Assembly (NCBI RefSeq): GCF_000717175.1
Contig: NZ_JNYD01000007.1
Coordinates: 219,034-283,033, forward strand
DNA from: Pseudonocardia autotrophica
Lineage (GTDB): Bacteria; Actinomycetota; Actinomycetes; Mycobacteriales; Pseudonocardiaceae
Direction of reading: 5' to 3'
DNA: 64,000 bases
Part shown: positions 20,128-29,500 of the stretch, in pieces
Position numbering within the stretch: position 1 is the stretch's first letter
How the letters are laid out: each line of letters opens with the position of its first letter
Program-made: the position numbers and the translations under genes
The notes under the pieces: model-generated
The model's input: only the letters and a program-made list of their open reading frames with translations
What the model was told of the DNA's origin: nothing
Database searches by the model: none

Positions 20128-23100
20128 GTGACCGCCCCGGCCCGTCCGCCCCTGATCGGACGTACCGACGAGCTGCGGTCCCTTTCCGAGCTGTTCGAGG
20201 CGGCCCGCACCGGCACGCCGGGGGTCGCGCTGGTCTGCGGCGAGGCGGGCGTCGGCAAGTCGCGGCTGGTCGCCGAGCTGGTGGCCCGGGCCGGGCGGTC
20301 CGGGGCCGTCGTGCTCGCCGGCGCCGCGGTCGACGTGGGGGAGAGCCCGCCGCTGCTGCCGCTCACCCTGGCCGTGCGGACGCTGGCCCGCGAGCCCGCC
20401 GGGCGCGCGGTCGTCGAGCCGTGGCGGGGCGAGCTGGAGGCCCTCGGGCTCCTGCCGCCGTCGCCGGGCGGGACCGTGCAGGCCGTCCCGCACCATCTGG
20501 ACACGGCCGGCCGGGTCCTGCTCGGGCTCGCCGCCGACCGGCCCGTGCTGCTGGTCGTCGAGGACGTCCAGTGGGCCGACCGCGCCACCCGGGACCTGCT
20601 GTCCTACCTCACGGCGATCATGCTCGACGCCCGGCTGCTCGTGGTCGTCACGCATCGCGAGGGCGGTGGCTCGCCCGGGCTCGACGAGCTCGGCCTCGGC
20701 GGGCTGCGCCGGCACCCGCGCGTGCGCGGAATTCCTCTGGGACCCCTCGACCGGGCGGCGATCGCGGAGCTCGTGGCGCGCGAGCCGCTGCCCGAGACGG
20801 ACGTCGACGACCCGGTCGAGCTGGTGTGGCAGCGCTCCCGGGGCAACGCGTTCATCGCCGAGGAGACGGTCCGCGCGCTGCGCGACCGCGACCCCATGGC
20901 GGTCTCGGGCACCCTGCGCGACCTCGTGCTCGGCCGGGTGCGCGCGCTCCCGGAGGACGCCCGCACCGTGGTCCGGGCGCTGTCGGTCGCCGAGGGCGCG
21001 GTCTCGCACGAGGTCGCGCAGCTGGTCACCGGGCTGCCGCCGGACCGGCTGCTCACCGCCGTCCGGCACGTCGTCGAGGAGGGCTCGGTCGTGCTCGACG
21101 GGCCCGGCGCCGAGGGCGGCGACGACGGGTACCGGCTGCGGCACGGGCTGGCCGTCGACGTCGTGTCCGCGGACCTGCTGCCGGCCGAGCGCCGGGACCT
21201 GCACCGCCGGTACGCCGCGGCGCTCGCCGAGCTGACCGCCGGCGGCGACCGGTCGGCCGTCGCCGCGCTGCTCGCCCACCACTGGGACCGGGCGGGCGAC
21301 GACGCGCGGGCCCTCAGCGCCGCCGCCGACGCGGCGAGCGCGGCCGAGCGCGTGCACGGCTACGCCGACGCCTACCGGCACTGGCGGCGGGTCGCCGACC
21401 TCGTGGCGGGCCGGTCCGTCCCACCCCGGCCGGCGCCCGAACCCGTCGTCTCGGTGGGCCTGGACCGGCCGGTGAGCCTGGAACGGGCGGCCGAGGCCGC
21501 GCACCTGGCCGGCGAGCACGACGCCGCCGTGAACGTGCTGCAGGAGCGGATCGGGCTCACCGATCCCGCCGACCCGCGCCGGGCCACGCTCGTCGCGCGG
21601 CTCGGGGACTACCTGCTCGCGGCGGGCCGCGGTGTCGAGGCCGAGGGCGCCTACCGGGAGGCGCTGCGGCTGGGCGGGGAGGCGCACGTCGCGCTGCTCG
21701 CCGGGCACGCGGAGGCGCTGCAGGCCGCGGGCCGGTTCGCCGACGCCCGCGACGAGGCCACGCGGGCGCTCGCGGCGGCCCGGAAGGCGGGCACGCCCGA
21801 CGAGCAGGCCCGCGTCCTGGTCACGCTCGGCTTCAGCCTCGCCTACCTGGAGGACACCCAGGCCGGCGCGGCCGCGCTCGCCGAGGGGCTGCGGGTGGCC
21901 GAGGCGAGCGGGTCGCCCGCGGTGCTCGGCAGCGCCTACCACCGGCGGGCCGAGCTCCTCTCCGGGCCGCTCAACGCGCTGTCCGAGGGCATCGACCTCG
22001 CCCTGGCCGGGGCCGAGCGGCTCACCGAGCTGGGCCTGGGCCGCACGCACGGCGTCCGGCTGCTCGCGCTCGCCGCCAACGGCCAGTTCCGCTGCGGGCG
22101 CTGGGACGAGGCCGTGGAGGTGATCGACCAGGCCTTCCGCGCCCGGCCGTCCGGCAGCGAGGCGCTGGACATCCGCCTCTCCCGCGGCCGGATGCGCGTC
22201 GGGCGCGGCGACCTGAGCGGGGCCGCCGAGGACCTCGACGCGGTGGCGATGCTGGCCCACGACACCGTCGGCGCCCGCTACCGCGTCCCGATGCTCACGC
22301 TCCGGGCCGGGCTGGAGATGTTCCTCGGCCGGCCGGAACGGGCCGTGGGGCACACCGTGGCCGGGCTCGACGTCGTCGGGAAGGGGCACGACGACGTCTG
22401 GCTCGAGGCTCCGCTCGTCTGGCACGGCCTGCGCGCCCACGCCGAGACCGTGCGGTTGGACCGGCCCCCGCCCGCCCACGAGGTCGTCAGCCGGCTCCGC
22501 GAGTCGGGGGCCGGGCTGCACGACCGGGCCCGGCGGGCGGTGCCGATGGTCGCCGGGCTCGTCGGAGTGTTCGCGCAGATGTGCGACGCCGAGGTGACCC
22601 GCGCCGACGGCGACTCCGATCCCGAGCTCTGGGGCGAGGTGGCCGCGCAGTGGCGCCGCCGGGACCAGCCCTACAACGTGGCCTACGGGCAGCTGCGCCG
22701 CGCGGAGGCGCTGCTCGCCCGGCGCACCCGCAGCAGGGCCGCCGCCGACGCGCTGGTCGAGGCGCACGACATCGCCGCGGACCTGCGGGCCGTGCCGTTC
22801 CTCGAGGAGGTCCGCGACCTCGGCAGACGGGCGCGGATCCGGCTCCCGGACCTGCCCCCGGAGCCGGGGCGGACCGGGTACCACCCCGAACCGGACGCGG
22901 TGGCCGGGCCGGTGCCGGACGAGGTGGAGGTCGCGCGCCCCGCCCGTCCGCGGGTACCGGCCGCCCGGCCGCCGACCCGACGGGACGTGCTCGGGTCGCT
23001 GACCCCGCGGGAGACGGAGGTGCTGGCCGAGATCGCGGCCGGGCACACCAACCGGGAGATCGCGCAGCGGCTGTTCATCAGCGAGAAGACGGTGGGCATC

Positions 23101-23202
23101 CACGTCACGCACCTGCTGGCCAAGCTCGGGGTCCGCAGCCGGGTGCAGGCGGGGGCGGTCTACCTGCGCGCCGCGCCCAGCGAGACCCACCCCGGCCCCT
23201 GA
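20128..23202 (+). CDS. Large LuxR-family ATPase regulator (LAL-type)
   Basis: A 1024-residue protein with an N-terminal AAA/STAND ATPase (Walker A GEAGVGKS at 38-45, Walker B LLVVEDVQWAD near 140), a long helical-repeat middle rich in Ala and Leu (TPR-like), and a C-terminal LuxR helix-turn-helix: LTPRETEVLAEIAAGHTNRE, then IAQRLFISEKTVGIHVTHLL. Such proteins act as large activators of pathway genes after ATP and ligand binding. The start is the GTG at 20128, which lacks a Shine-Dalgarno but has a TACCGT hexamer at the leaderless distance. A compact hairpin separates it from the convergent sigma factor gene. Confidence 0.9.
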   Translation: MTAPARPPLIGRTDELRSLSELFEAARTGTPGVALVCGEAGVGKSRLVAELVARAGRSGAVVLAGAAVDVGESPPLLPLTLAVRTLAREPAGRAVVEPWRGELEALGLLPPSPGGTVQAVPHHLDTAGRVLLGLAADRPVLLVVEDVQWADRATRDLLSYLTAIMLDARLLVVVTHREGGGSPGLDELGLGGLRRHPRVRGIPLGPLDRAAIAELVAREPLPETDVDDPVELVWQRSRGNAFIAEETVRALRDRDPMAVSGTLRDLVLGRVRALPEDARTVVRALSVAEGAVSHEVAQLVTGLPPDRLLTAVRHVVEEGSVVLDGPGAEGGDDGYRLRHGLAVDVVSADLLPAERRDLHRRYAAALAELTAGGDRSAVAALLAHHWDRAGDDARALSAAADAASAAERVHGYADAYRHWRRVADLVAGRSVPPRPAPEPVVSVGLDRPVSLERAAEAAHLAGEHDAAVNVLQERIGLTDPADPRRATLVARLGDYLLAAGRGVEAEGAYREALRLGGEAHVALLAGHAEALQAAGRFADARDEATRALAAARKAGTPDEQARVLVTLGFSLAYLEDTQAGAAALAEGLRVAEASGSPAVLGSAYHRRAELLSGPLNALSEGIDLALAGAERLTELGLGRTHGVRLLALAANGQFRCGRWDEAVEVIDQAFRARPSGSEALDIRLSRGRMRVGRGDLSGAAEDLDAVAMLAHDTVGARYRVPMLTLRAGLEMFLGRPERAVGHTVAGLDVVGKGHDDVWLEAPLVWHGLRAHAETVRLDRPPPAHEVVSRLRESGAGLHDRARRAVPMVAGLVGVFAQMCDAEVTRADGDSDPELWGEVAAQWRRRDQPYNVAYGQLRRAEALLARRTRSRAAADALVEAHDIAADLRAVPFLEEVRDLGRRARIRLPDLPPEPGRTGYHPEPDAVAGPVPDEVEVARPARPRVPAARPPTRRDVLGSLTPRETEVLAEIAAGHTNREIAQRLFISEKTVGIHVTHLLAKLGVRSRVQAGAVYLRAAPSETHPGP

Positions 23203-23221
23203 GCCGGGGAACCCCGCTCAG
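23199..23221. terminator. Compact hairpin holding both convergent stop codons
   Basis: CTGAG-C-CGGGG, AA loop, CCCCG-CTCAG: ten base pairs with one bulged C. It contains the TGA of the LuxR-type gene (23200-23202) and the TGA of the sigma factor gene (23218-23220 on the other strand), so one structure could end both transcripts. Confidence 0.55.
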
Positions 23222-23871
23222 CCCGCGGCGCTGCCGGCGGCCGGGGCGAGCCCCCGCACGACCGGGTGGGCGGCGCCCAGGCCCCGCTCCACCGCGAGCC
23301 GGCGGAGCTGGTCCAGCGCCCGGGCCCGGGTGGGGCCGATGGAACCCGTGGGGATGCCGGTGACCCGGCTGATCCGCTCGTAGCTCCAGGTGTCCTCGCC
23401 GAACAGCGCGGCGATGAGCAGCCGGCGCCGGCGCGGCAGGTCCGCGACCAGTGCCCGCAGCTCGCGGGCGATGTCGGCGTCGACCGCGCGCTGCTCGGGC
23501 CCGGGCGTCGCCTCCGCGACGGTGACCCCGGCGTCCTCCACGGGGACGCCCGCATGCGCGGACCGGTCGAGGATCCGCAGGCACTCGCGTCCGGCGACGG
23601 TCGAGAGCCAGCCCGGGAGCCGCTCGACGTCGTTGATGCGGTCGGCGTTCTGGGCGAGCCGCAGCCAGGTGGCGGCGACGGCGTCGTCGGCGTCGGCGGG
23701 CTGCAGCCGGAAGCCGCGGACCCGGGAGCGGACGAGCCGCTCGTACCGGGTCACGACCTCGCGCCAGGCGAACTGGTCACCTGCGGCGAGCCGGCCGAGC
23801 AGGTCGGCGTCGGCGGCCGCCGGGGGAACGGGCGCGCCGGTGCCGGACGGGGGTGGGACGGGCGTGCGCAT
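23218..23871 (-). CDS. ECF-type RNA polymerase sigma factor
   Basis: A 217-residue sigma-70 family protein of the extracytoplasmic-function size. Region 2 reads FAWREVVTRYERLVRSRVRG then DADDAVAATWLRLAQ; region 4 reads LPRRRRLLIAALFGEDTWSY followed by ERISRVTGIPTGSIGPTRAR. No anti-sigma gene is adjacent; a small cysteine-containing protein gene lies 201 nt upstream on the same strand. The ATG at 23871 is chosen over an upstream start because the longer leader is basic and unlike the family. The promoter region holds G-rich direct repeats that may matter for control. Confidence 0.85.
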   Translation of the reverse strand: MRTPVPPPSGTGAPVPPAAADADLLGRLAAGDQFAWREVVTRYERLVRSRVRGFRLQPADADDAVAATWLRLAQNADRINDVERLPGWLSTVAGRECLRILDRSAHAGVPVEDAGVTVAEATPGPEQRAVDADIARELRALVADLPRRRRLLIAALFGEDTWSYERISRVTGIPTGSIGPTRARALDQLRRLAVERGLGAAHPVVRGLAPAAGSAAG

Positions 23872-24072
23872 GGATGCCTCCGAGGGGGTCCTGCGCGGCC
23901 GGGGCACCGGCTCGCTGATGACCCCTCAGAGACTTCCGCCCGGAGGGCCTCGCGCGCGTCTGGACAACCCCCTAGGAGGGTCGCGGGGACCCCCCTATTT
24001 CCGCGGGGGACCACCCCCACCTCCCGTGGGTGCGGCGGGCGTCGACCGGGGGTGGACCCCCGCCGCGGGAGG
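23872..24072. other. G/C-tract-rich promoter region of the sigma factor gene
   Basis: About 200 nt with no gene that I can support. On the minus strand it has two similar blocks, one with ATAGGGGGGTCCCC and one with CTAGGGGGTTGTCC, and on the plus strand CGCGGGGACC and CGCGGGGGACC as direct repeats. These may be operators or simply G-tract DNA. I see no terminator or RNA gene. Confidence 0.35.
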
Positions 24073-24534
24073 TCAGCGCGGGGTGCGCACCTCCGTCGGC
24101 TCCGTCCGGCGGGCCGCGTGCCGCGCGGCGGCCGGGGAGTGCCCCCGCCGGGACGGGTCCCACTCACCGGTGTCCGGCGGCTCAGCGGCCGAACGCTCCC
24201 GGGCGGGTTCGCCGCACGCGTCGGCGTGCAGGGCGGAGTGGACCCACGCGATGCTGCCGTCGGGCAGCACCCGGTCGATGTGGGCCAGGCTGGTGTAGCG
24301 CTCGCGAGCGACGTCGATCGGCGCGTAGCACCGCTCGCACAGGTGGAACTGCAACTCGCCTCCCAGGGCTCGGGGCAGGGGCCCCGGGTCGGCGTTGAGA
24401 CGAGGCTGGTTCGGACGCTGGACTGCCCGATTCTGGCACGCGAAAACCGTGATCCCCCAGGTCGCACGGGTGGCGTCGCGCACGTCCCGGGATTGTCGGC
24501 GGGCGGTTGTACGCTCGCCGCAGCCGAATCGCAC
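24073..24534 (-). CDS. Small cysteine-containing hypothetical protein
   Basis: Up to 153 residues; I do not recognise a named family. The middle looks like real protein, less arginine-rich than random GC-rich frames: LQFHLCERCYAPIDVARERY, then TSLAHIDRVLPDGSIAWVHS. Cys66, Cys69, His103 and Cys107 (counting from the GTG at 24534) could form a zinc site. The start is unclear; GTG codons at 24534 and 24483 are both possible. It is divergent from the SbcD-like gene and co-oriented with the sigma factor gene 201 nt away. The last 40 residues are Arg/Pro-rich and may be a poorly conserved tail. Confidence 0.5.
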   Translation of the reverse strand: MRFGCGERTTARRQSRDVRDATRATWGITVFACQNRAVQRPNQPRLNADPGPLPRALGGELQFHLCERCYAPIDVARERYTSLAHIDRVLPDGSIAWVHSALHADACGEPARERSAAEPPDTGEWDPSRRGHSPAAARHAARRTEPTEVRTPR

Positions 24535-24566
24535 GCATGTAGTTCGCCCGTCAGGAGGTTCTGGGA

Positions 24567-25835
24567 GTGCGCCTGGTCCACGCCGCCGACCTGCACCTCG
24601 ACAGCCCGTTGCTGGGGCTCTCCCGGCTCGAGGACTCCGACCTGGCCGACACGTTGCGCCGGGCCACCCGCCGGGCCTGCGAGAACCTCGTCGACCTCAC
24701 CGTGGCCGAGCGGGCCGACGCGCTGCTCCTCGCCGGGGACGTCTACGACGGGAACTGGCGGGACTACGCCACCGGCGCCTTCTTCGTCCGGCAGATGTCC
24801 CGGCTGCACGACGAGGGGATCCCCGTCTTCCTCATCAACGGCAACCACGACGCGGAGAGCGAGATCACGCGCTCGCTGCGCCTGCCGCCCAACGTGCACC
24901 GCCTGGCCACGGACCGGCCCGAGACCGTGGTGCTCGACGACGTGGGGCTGGCCGTGCACGGCCAGGGCTTCGCCACCCGCGCGGTGCTGGAGAACCTGGT
25001 GCCGGCCTACCCCGACCGGATCCCGGGCCTGGTCAACGTGGGCCTGCTGCACACGTCCGTGCTGGGTGCGGAGGGGCACGACTCCTACGCGCCCTGCACC
25101 CCCGAGGACCTCGCGCGCTGCCGCTACGAGTACTTCGCCCTGGGGCACGTGCACGACCGCCGCGTGGTCAACGACGGGGAGCACGTCGCCGCGTTCAGCG
25201 GGAACCTGCAGGGCCGGCACCCCCGCGAGCCCGGGGCGAAGGGCGCGACCGTCGTCGAGGTCGGGCCCGGGGCGCGGGCCGAGCTGCGGCACGAGGTGTG
25301 CGACGTCGCCCGCTGGACCCACGTCCGGCTCGACGCGAGCGCCTGCGCCGATGCGGACGAGGTGCTGGAGGCGCTCGACGCCGCGCTGCGCGGGATCGGG
25401 CTGGCCGCGGGCTCCCGGCCGGTCGTGGCGCGGGTGACCCTCGACGGGCCCACCCCGGCGGCTCCCGCCCTGCTCGACGCGGAGTGGCTGCGCGCGGAGA
25501 TCGACGTCGTGGCCGAGAAGTCCGGGGCCGTCGTCGAGATGGTGCGCAACCGCACCCGCAGCCCCCGCGCGGAGGATGCGTCCCCGGAGGCGGTGGCCGC
25601 CGTCGACGAGGAGCTCGCGGGCGCGGTCGCCTCGGCGGCGTCGCGGCTGGTGGCGGAGCCGGAGCGGGCCGGCGAGCTCGTCGCCGTCCTGGAGCGCGAG
25701 GCCGGGCGGCGGCTGCGCGGGGCGGGGCTGGACCTGCGGGACCCGGCCGGGCTGGCCGAGCTGGCCCGGCGGGCGGAGGAGGAGCTGCGGGCGCGGCTCG
25801 CCGGCTCCGACCCCACGCGGGGATCGGCGGCCTGA
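24567..25835 (+). CDS. SbcD/YhaO-like metallophosphoesterase
   Basis: A 422-residue calcineurin-like phosphoesterase of the SbcD/Mre11/YhaO group. Metal-site motifs run in order: HAADLHLDSPL (residues 5-15), LLLAGDVYDGN, NGNHDAES, GLLHTSVLG and ALGHVHDRR. In these proteins the domain cuts DNA ends together with an SMC-like ATPase. AGGAGG lies eight bases before the GTG start. The next gene, three bases downstream, is the matching YhaN-like ATPase, so the two form a repair-type pair. The pair resembles Bacillus YhaO/YhaN more than E. coli SbcD/SbcC. Confidence 0.9.
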   Translation: MRLVHAADLHLDSPLLGLSRLEDSDLADTLRRATRRACENLVDLTVAERADALLLAGDVYDGNWRDYATGAFFVRQMSRLHDEGIPVFLINGNHDAESEITRSLRLPPNVHRLATDRPETVVLDDVGLAVHGQGFATRAVLENLVPAYPDRIPGLVNVGLLHTSVLGAEGHDSYAPCTPEDLARCRYEYFALGHVHDRRVVNDGEHVAAFSGNLQGRHPREPGAKGATVVEVGPGARAELRHEVCDVARWTHVRLDASACADADEVLEALDAALRGIGLAAGSRPVVARVTLDGPTPAAPALLDAEWLRAEIDVVAEKSGAVVEMVRNRTRSPRAEDASPEAVAAVDEELAGAVASAASRLVAEPERAGELVAVLEREAGRRLRGAGLDLRDPAGLAELARRAEEELRARLAGSDPTRGSAA

Positions 25836-25838
25836 CGG

Positions 25839-28800
25839 GTGCGGATCACCGGGCTCACCCTCGAGCGCTACGGCACCCACGAGGGCCGCGTGCTCGCGCT
25901 CGGCCGCGGCCTCACGCTGGTCACGGGGCCCAACGAGGCGGGCAAGTCGACGCTGCTCGACGCCGTGTCCGACCTGCTCTGGGGCTTCCCGCGCCCGGTC
26001 CGCCACGCCTACGCCGCCTCGCCGGCCCGGCTCGCGATCGCGGCCGAGATCGCGTTGCCCGGCCAGGAACTGGCCGTCCGCCGCACCACCCGCGGGCTGT
26101 TCGGGCCGGGGGAGGAGCCGCTGGAGGCGCCCTGGGGCCCCGGCGGCGCGCAGTCCCGCCGCACCTGGCAGCAGAGCTTCGGGCTCGGGCACGAGGCGCT
26201 GCGCGAGGGCGGCGCCCGGCTCTGCGAGGGCGGCGGGGAGCTGGCCGAGCTGGTGTTCACGGCGCGCAGCGGGCGGGACGTGCGGGCGATCCTCGCGGAG
26301 CTCGACGAGGAGGCGGACCGCCTCTACAAGGAGCACCGCAACGCGCAGAAGGTCGAGCTGCGGCGCGCGCTGTCCGCCTACGAGCACGCCGACGCCGCGG
26401 CGGCCGAGCAGATGTCCCGCGCGGGGGACGTGGCGGCCCTGGCCGAGGAGATCGGCCGCCTGGAGCGCCGGGCGACCGCGCTGGCCCGGGGCCGGGAGAG
26501 CGCGGCGCGGGCGGGGGCCGAGGCGCAGCAGCGGGTGCGGGCGTACCCGGCGGCGCGGGACGTCGCCCGGCTGCGGGCGGACCTGGCCGCGCTCGCGGCC
26601 TCCGGCGTGGTGCTCGACGCCACCCGGCTCGCCGAGTTCGACACCGCGCGGGAGGCGCGGGACCGGGCCGAGGACACGCTCGCCGAGCTCGAGGACCGGC
26701 TGCGCGCGCTGCGGGCCGAGCGGGGCGAGATCCGGGTCGACGAGGCCGTCACGGCCGACGCCGAGCAGATCCACCGGCTCGCGGGCGAGCGGCAGGCCCG
26801 GCAGGCCGAGGCCGAGCGGCTGGGCACGCTGCGGGCCGAGGCGGCGGACCGCTCCCGCCACGCCGAGGAGCTGCTCGAGCGGATCGAGCCGGGCGTCGAG
26901 CCGCGGGCGGTGCGCCGCCGGCTCGAGGCGCTCACCGTCCCCGCGGACCGCGCGGCGGATCTCGACGCCCTGGCGGCCGAGGTCGAGCGGGTCGCCGCGG
27001 CCGCGGACCGGGCCGCCGAGCAGCACCGCGAGGCCCGCCGCACCGCGCGGGAGGCCGCCGACGGCGCGGCCGGCCCCGACACGTCCGCGGTCGCGCGGGT
27101 GGCCGAGGCGCGCCGCTCGGTCCTGGCGGAGGGCTCCGCCTGCGCGCTGCGCCGGGCCGCGCTGCGGGAGGCCGCCGACGGCGCGCTCCGCGCCCGGACC
27201 GCCCTCGAAGGCACCGGGCTGGGCGCCGACCCGCTGCCGCCCGTCCCCGAGCCGCCGGCCGCCGCGCGGATCGCCGCGCACCGGACCGCGCTGCGGCAGG
27301 CGGCCGAGGCGGACGGGCAGGCCCGCCGCGAGGTCCACCGCGCCGGCCGCCGCCGGGACGGGGCGCGCGCCGCCCTCGACGCGCTGGTCGCCGCCGGCGC
27401 CCCCGCCGACCCCGAGGCCCTGGCCGCCGCGCGCCGCGAGCGCGACACCGCGGTCGACGCCCTGCTGGCCGCCGTCCGCGATCCCGCGGCGCCGGACCCC
27501 GCCGGGCTCGCGCGGGCGTCGCTCGCCGTCGAGCGCGCGGTCCGCGAAGCCGATGCGCTGGCCGACGGCATGATCACCGCCGCGGACCGGATGGCCGAGC
27601 TGACCCGCGCCCGGGCGGACGCCACCGCCGCCGAGGAGGAACACGCGGCTGCCGAGAGCGCCGCGCAGGCCGCGACGACCGCCCGCGCCCAGGCCCGCGA
27701 GCACTGGATCGCCCTGTGGGGCGCCTGCCCCGCCCCTCATCCGGACGAGGCCGACACCGTGCGCCGCGGCCTGCTCGCCGCCCGCCAGGCCCTCGCCGAG
27801 CGCGACCACGCCGCCGCGCGGGCCGCCGACCTCGCCGCCGACGAGGCCGCCCAGGCCGCCACGCTCGCCGCCGCCTTGGAGGCGGCCGGCCGCGCCCGCC
27901 CCGGCGCCGATCTCGACGCGCTGCTCCGCGCCGCCGAGGACCTCGAGGCGGAGGCCGACGCCGCGCGGGACCGGCGCACCGTCCTGCACCGGCTGCGGGC
28001 CGACGCGGAGCGCGCCGCCGCCGAGAGCGACGCCCGGCGCCACGACCTCGACCAGGCGTCCCTGCGCTGGCGGCACGCACTGCGCGCGGCGGGCGGACCG
28101 GCCGACGCCGGGCCCGCGAGCTGGCGCGTCCGGCAGGAGGTCCTGGCCGAGGCCGTGCACGCGGAGGCCGACGGTCGCGCGCTCGCCGCGGAGGCGAAGC
28201 GGCTCGCGGCCCGCGTCTCGGCCCACGAGAAGGCCGTGGCCGCCCTCGCCGAGCGGCACCTCGGCCGGGCCCTGCCCCCGGCCGTCGCGCTGCCGGAGCT
28301 GGTCGACCGGGTCCGGCAGGCCGCCGAGGCCGCGGTGTCGGCGCGGCACGTCGACGCCGCCGCCGAGCAGGCCGAGGCGGAGGCGCGCCGCGTCCGCCGT
28401 GAGGCGTCGGCGGCCCGGCAGCGGCTCGACCGGCTGGCCGTGGAGCTGTGGCTCACCGCCGCGCCCGAGGAGGGCGGCCTCGACGCCGCCGCCGAGCGGG
28501 GCCGCGAGGCGGTCCGGATCCGCGAGGAGGAGGCCACGGCGCTGGCCCTGCTGCGCACCGCGGCCCCCGACCTCGACGCCGACGAGCTGGTCGCGGCCTC
28601 CGAGACCGTCGAGGAGAGCGCCCTCGCCGACGAGCTGGATCGCGCCCGCACCGCGGCGGCGGAGCTCGCGCGCGAGCACGAGGAGCTGCTGGAACAGCTC
28701 GGCGGGCTGCGGGACCGCCGGCGCGTGCTCGAGGGCGCCGACGGTGCCGCCGTGCTGCACGCCGAGGCGCAGGGGCACCTCGCCCGGGCCGCGGAGGCCG

Positions 28801-29342
28801 CCGAGCGGTACGTGATCGTGCACCTGCAGCGCGAGACCCTGCGCCGCGAGCTGGAGAGCTACGAGCGCCGGCACTCGTCCCCGCTGCTCGACGAGGCGGG
28901 CCGGCTGCTCGGGCGGCTCACCGGCGGGCGCTTCGCCGGGCTGCGGCCGGCGGGCGGCGAGGCCCGCACGCTCGTCGCCGCCCGGGCGGACGGGGAGGAG
29001 CTCGCGCCCGACCAGCTCTCCGAGGGCACGGCGGACCAGGTCTTCCTCGCCCTCCGGCTCGCCGGGATCCGGCAGCTGCAGGCCGAGCGCCGGGCCGCCG
29101 GCCTGCCGGCCGTCCCGGTGGTGCTCGACGACGTCCTCATGACCTTCGACGATGCCCGCGCGGCGGCTGCCCTCGCCGTCCTCGCCGAACTGGCCGCGGA
29201 CTGGCAGGTGCTGCTGTTCAGCCACCACGAGCACCTGGCGGCCCTCGCCCGGCGGGCCGTCGAGGACGTCGGGGAGGGCGTGACGGTCATCGACCTCGGC
29301 CCGCCCGCCGCCGTCGCGCTCCCGCTCGCCCACCCCGCCTGA
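25839..29342 (+). CDS. YhaN/SbcC-like AAA ATPase with long coiled coil
   Basis: A 1167-residue SMC/Rad50-like ATPase. Walker A is GPNEAGKST near residue 30; the C-terminus has the signature-like LSEGTADQVFLALRLAGIRQ and Walker B VVLDDVLMTFDD, then LFSHHEHL. The roughly 850 residues between are Ala/Arg/Glu-rich coiled coil with no CXXC hook that I can see, which fits YhaN rather than Rad50/SbcC. It would work with the phosphoesterase encoded three bases upstream in DNA-end processing. The 3' end runs into a tandem 15-bp repeat that includes the stop codon. Confidence 0.9.
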   Translation: MRITGLTLERYGTHEGRVLALGRGLTLVTGPNEAGKSTLLDAVSDLLWGFPRPVRHAYAASPARLAIAAEIALPGQELAVRRTTRGLFGPGEEPLEAPWGPGGAQSRRTWQQSFGLGHEALREGGARLCEGGGELAELVFTARSGRDVRAILAELDEEADRLYKEHRNAQKVELRRALSAYEHADAAAAEQMSRAGDVAALAEEIGRLERRATALARGRESAARAGAEAQQRVRAYPAARDVARLRADLAALAASGVVLDATRLAEFDTAREARDRAEDTLAELEDRLRALRAERGEIRVDEAVTADAEQIHRLAGERQARQAEAERLGTLRAEAADRSRHAEELLERIEPGVEPRAVRRRLEALTVPADRAADLDALAAEVERVAAAADRAAEQHREARRTAREAADGAAGPDTSAVARVAEARRSVLAEGSACALRRAALREAADGALRARTALEGTGLGADPLPPVPEPPAAARIAAHRTALRQAAEADGQARREVHRAGRRRDGARAALDALVAAGAPADPEALAAARRERDTAVDALLAAVRDPAAPDPAGLARASLAVERAVREADALADGMITAADRMAELTRARADATAAEEEHAAAESAAQAATTARAQAREHWIALWGACPAPHPDEADTVRRGLLAARQALAERDHAAARAADLAADEAAQAATLAAALEAAGRARPGADLDALLRAAEDLEAEADAARDRRTVLHRLRADAERAAAESDARRHDLDQASLRWRHALRAAGGPADAGPASWRVRQEVLAEAVHAEADGRALAAEAKRLAARVSAHEKAVAALAERHLGRALPPAVALPELVDRVRQAAEAAVSARHVDAAAEQAEAEARRVRREASAARQRLDRLAVELWLTAAPEEGGLDAAAERGREAVRIREEEATALALLRTAAPDLDADELVAASETVEESALADELDRARTAAAELAREHEELLEQLGGLRDRRRVLEGADGAAVLHAEAQGHLARAAEAAERYVIVHLQRETLRRELESYERRHSSPLLDEAGRLLGRLTGGRFAGLRPAGGEARTLVAARADGEELAPDQLSEGTADQVFLALRLAGIRQLQAERRAAGLPAVPVVLDDVLMTFDDARAAAALAVLAELAADWQVLLFSHHEHLAALARRAVEDVGEGVTVIDLGPPAAVALPLAHPA

Positions 29343-29429
29343 GCCCAGTCGCCTGATCCCACCCCGCCTGATCCCACCCCGCCTGAGCCCGCCCCGCCAG
29401 CCCCGCCTGATCCCACCCCGCCTGATCCC
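29332..29429. repeat. Tandem 15-bp repeat (ACCCCGCCTGATCCC)
   Basis: Six to seven units, some shortened to 10-14 bp, with CCTGATCCC and CCTGAGCCC versions. The first unit overlaps the TGA of the YhaN-like gene. No protein of its own is likely. The array looks like slipped-strand expansion of a short GC-rich word. Confidence 0.8.
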
Positions 29430-29500
29430 GCTCGCGGCCGGCCGCACCGCGCGCGGATCCGCGCGTGCCGGGGCCCGGGATCCGCCCCCGACGCGGCAGG

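Noticed and set aside
24395..28402. Very long Arg/Pro-rich frame over the SbcD/YhaN-like genes
   Set aside because: Shadow of the true frames, which show clear ATPase and phosphoesterase motifs.
29332..29429. CRISPR-like array
   Set aside because: Units are only 15 bp with no unique spacers and are joined directly. This is a simple tandem repeat.
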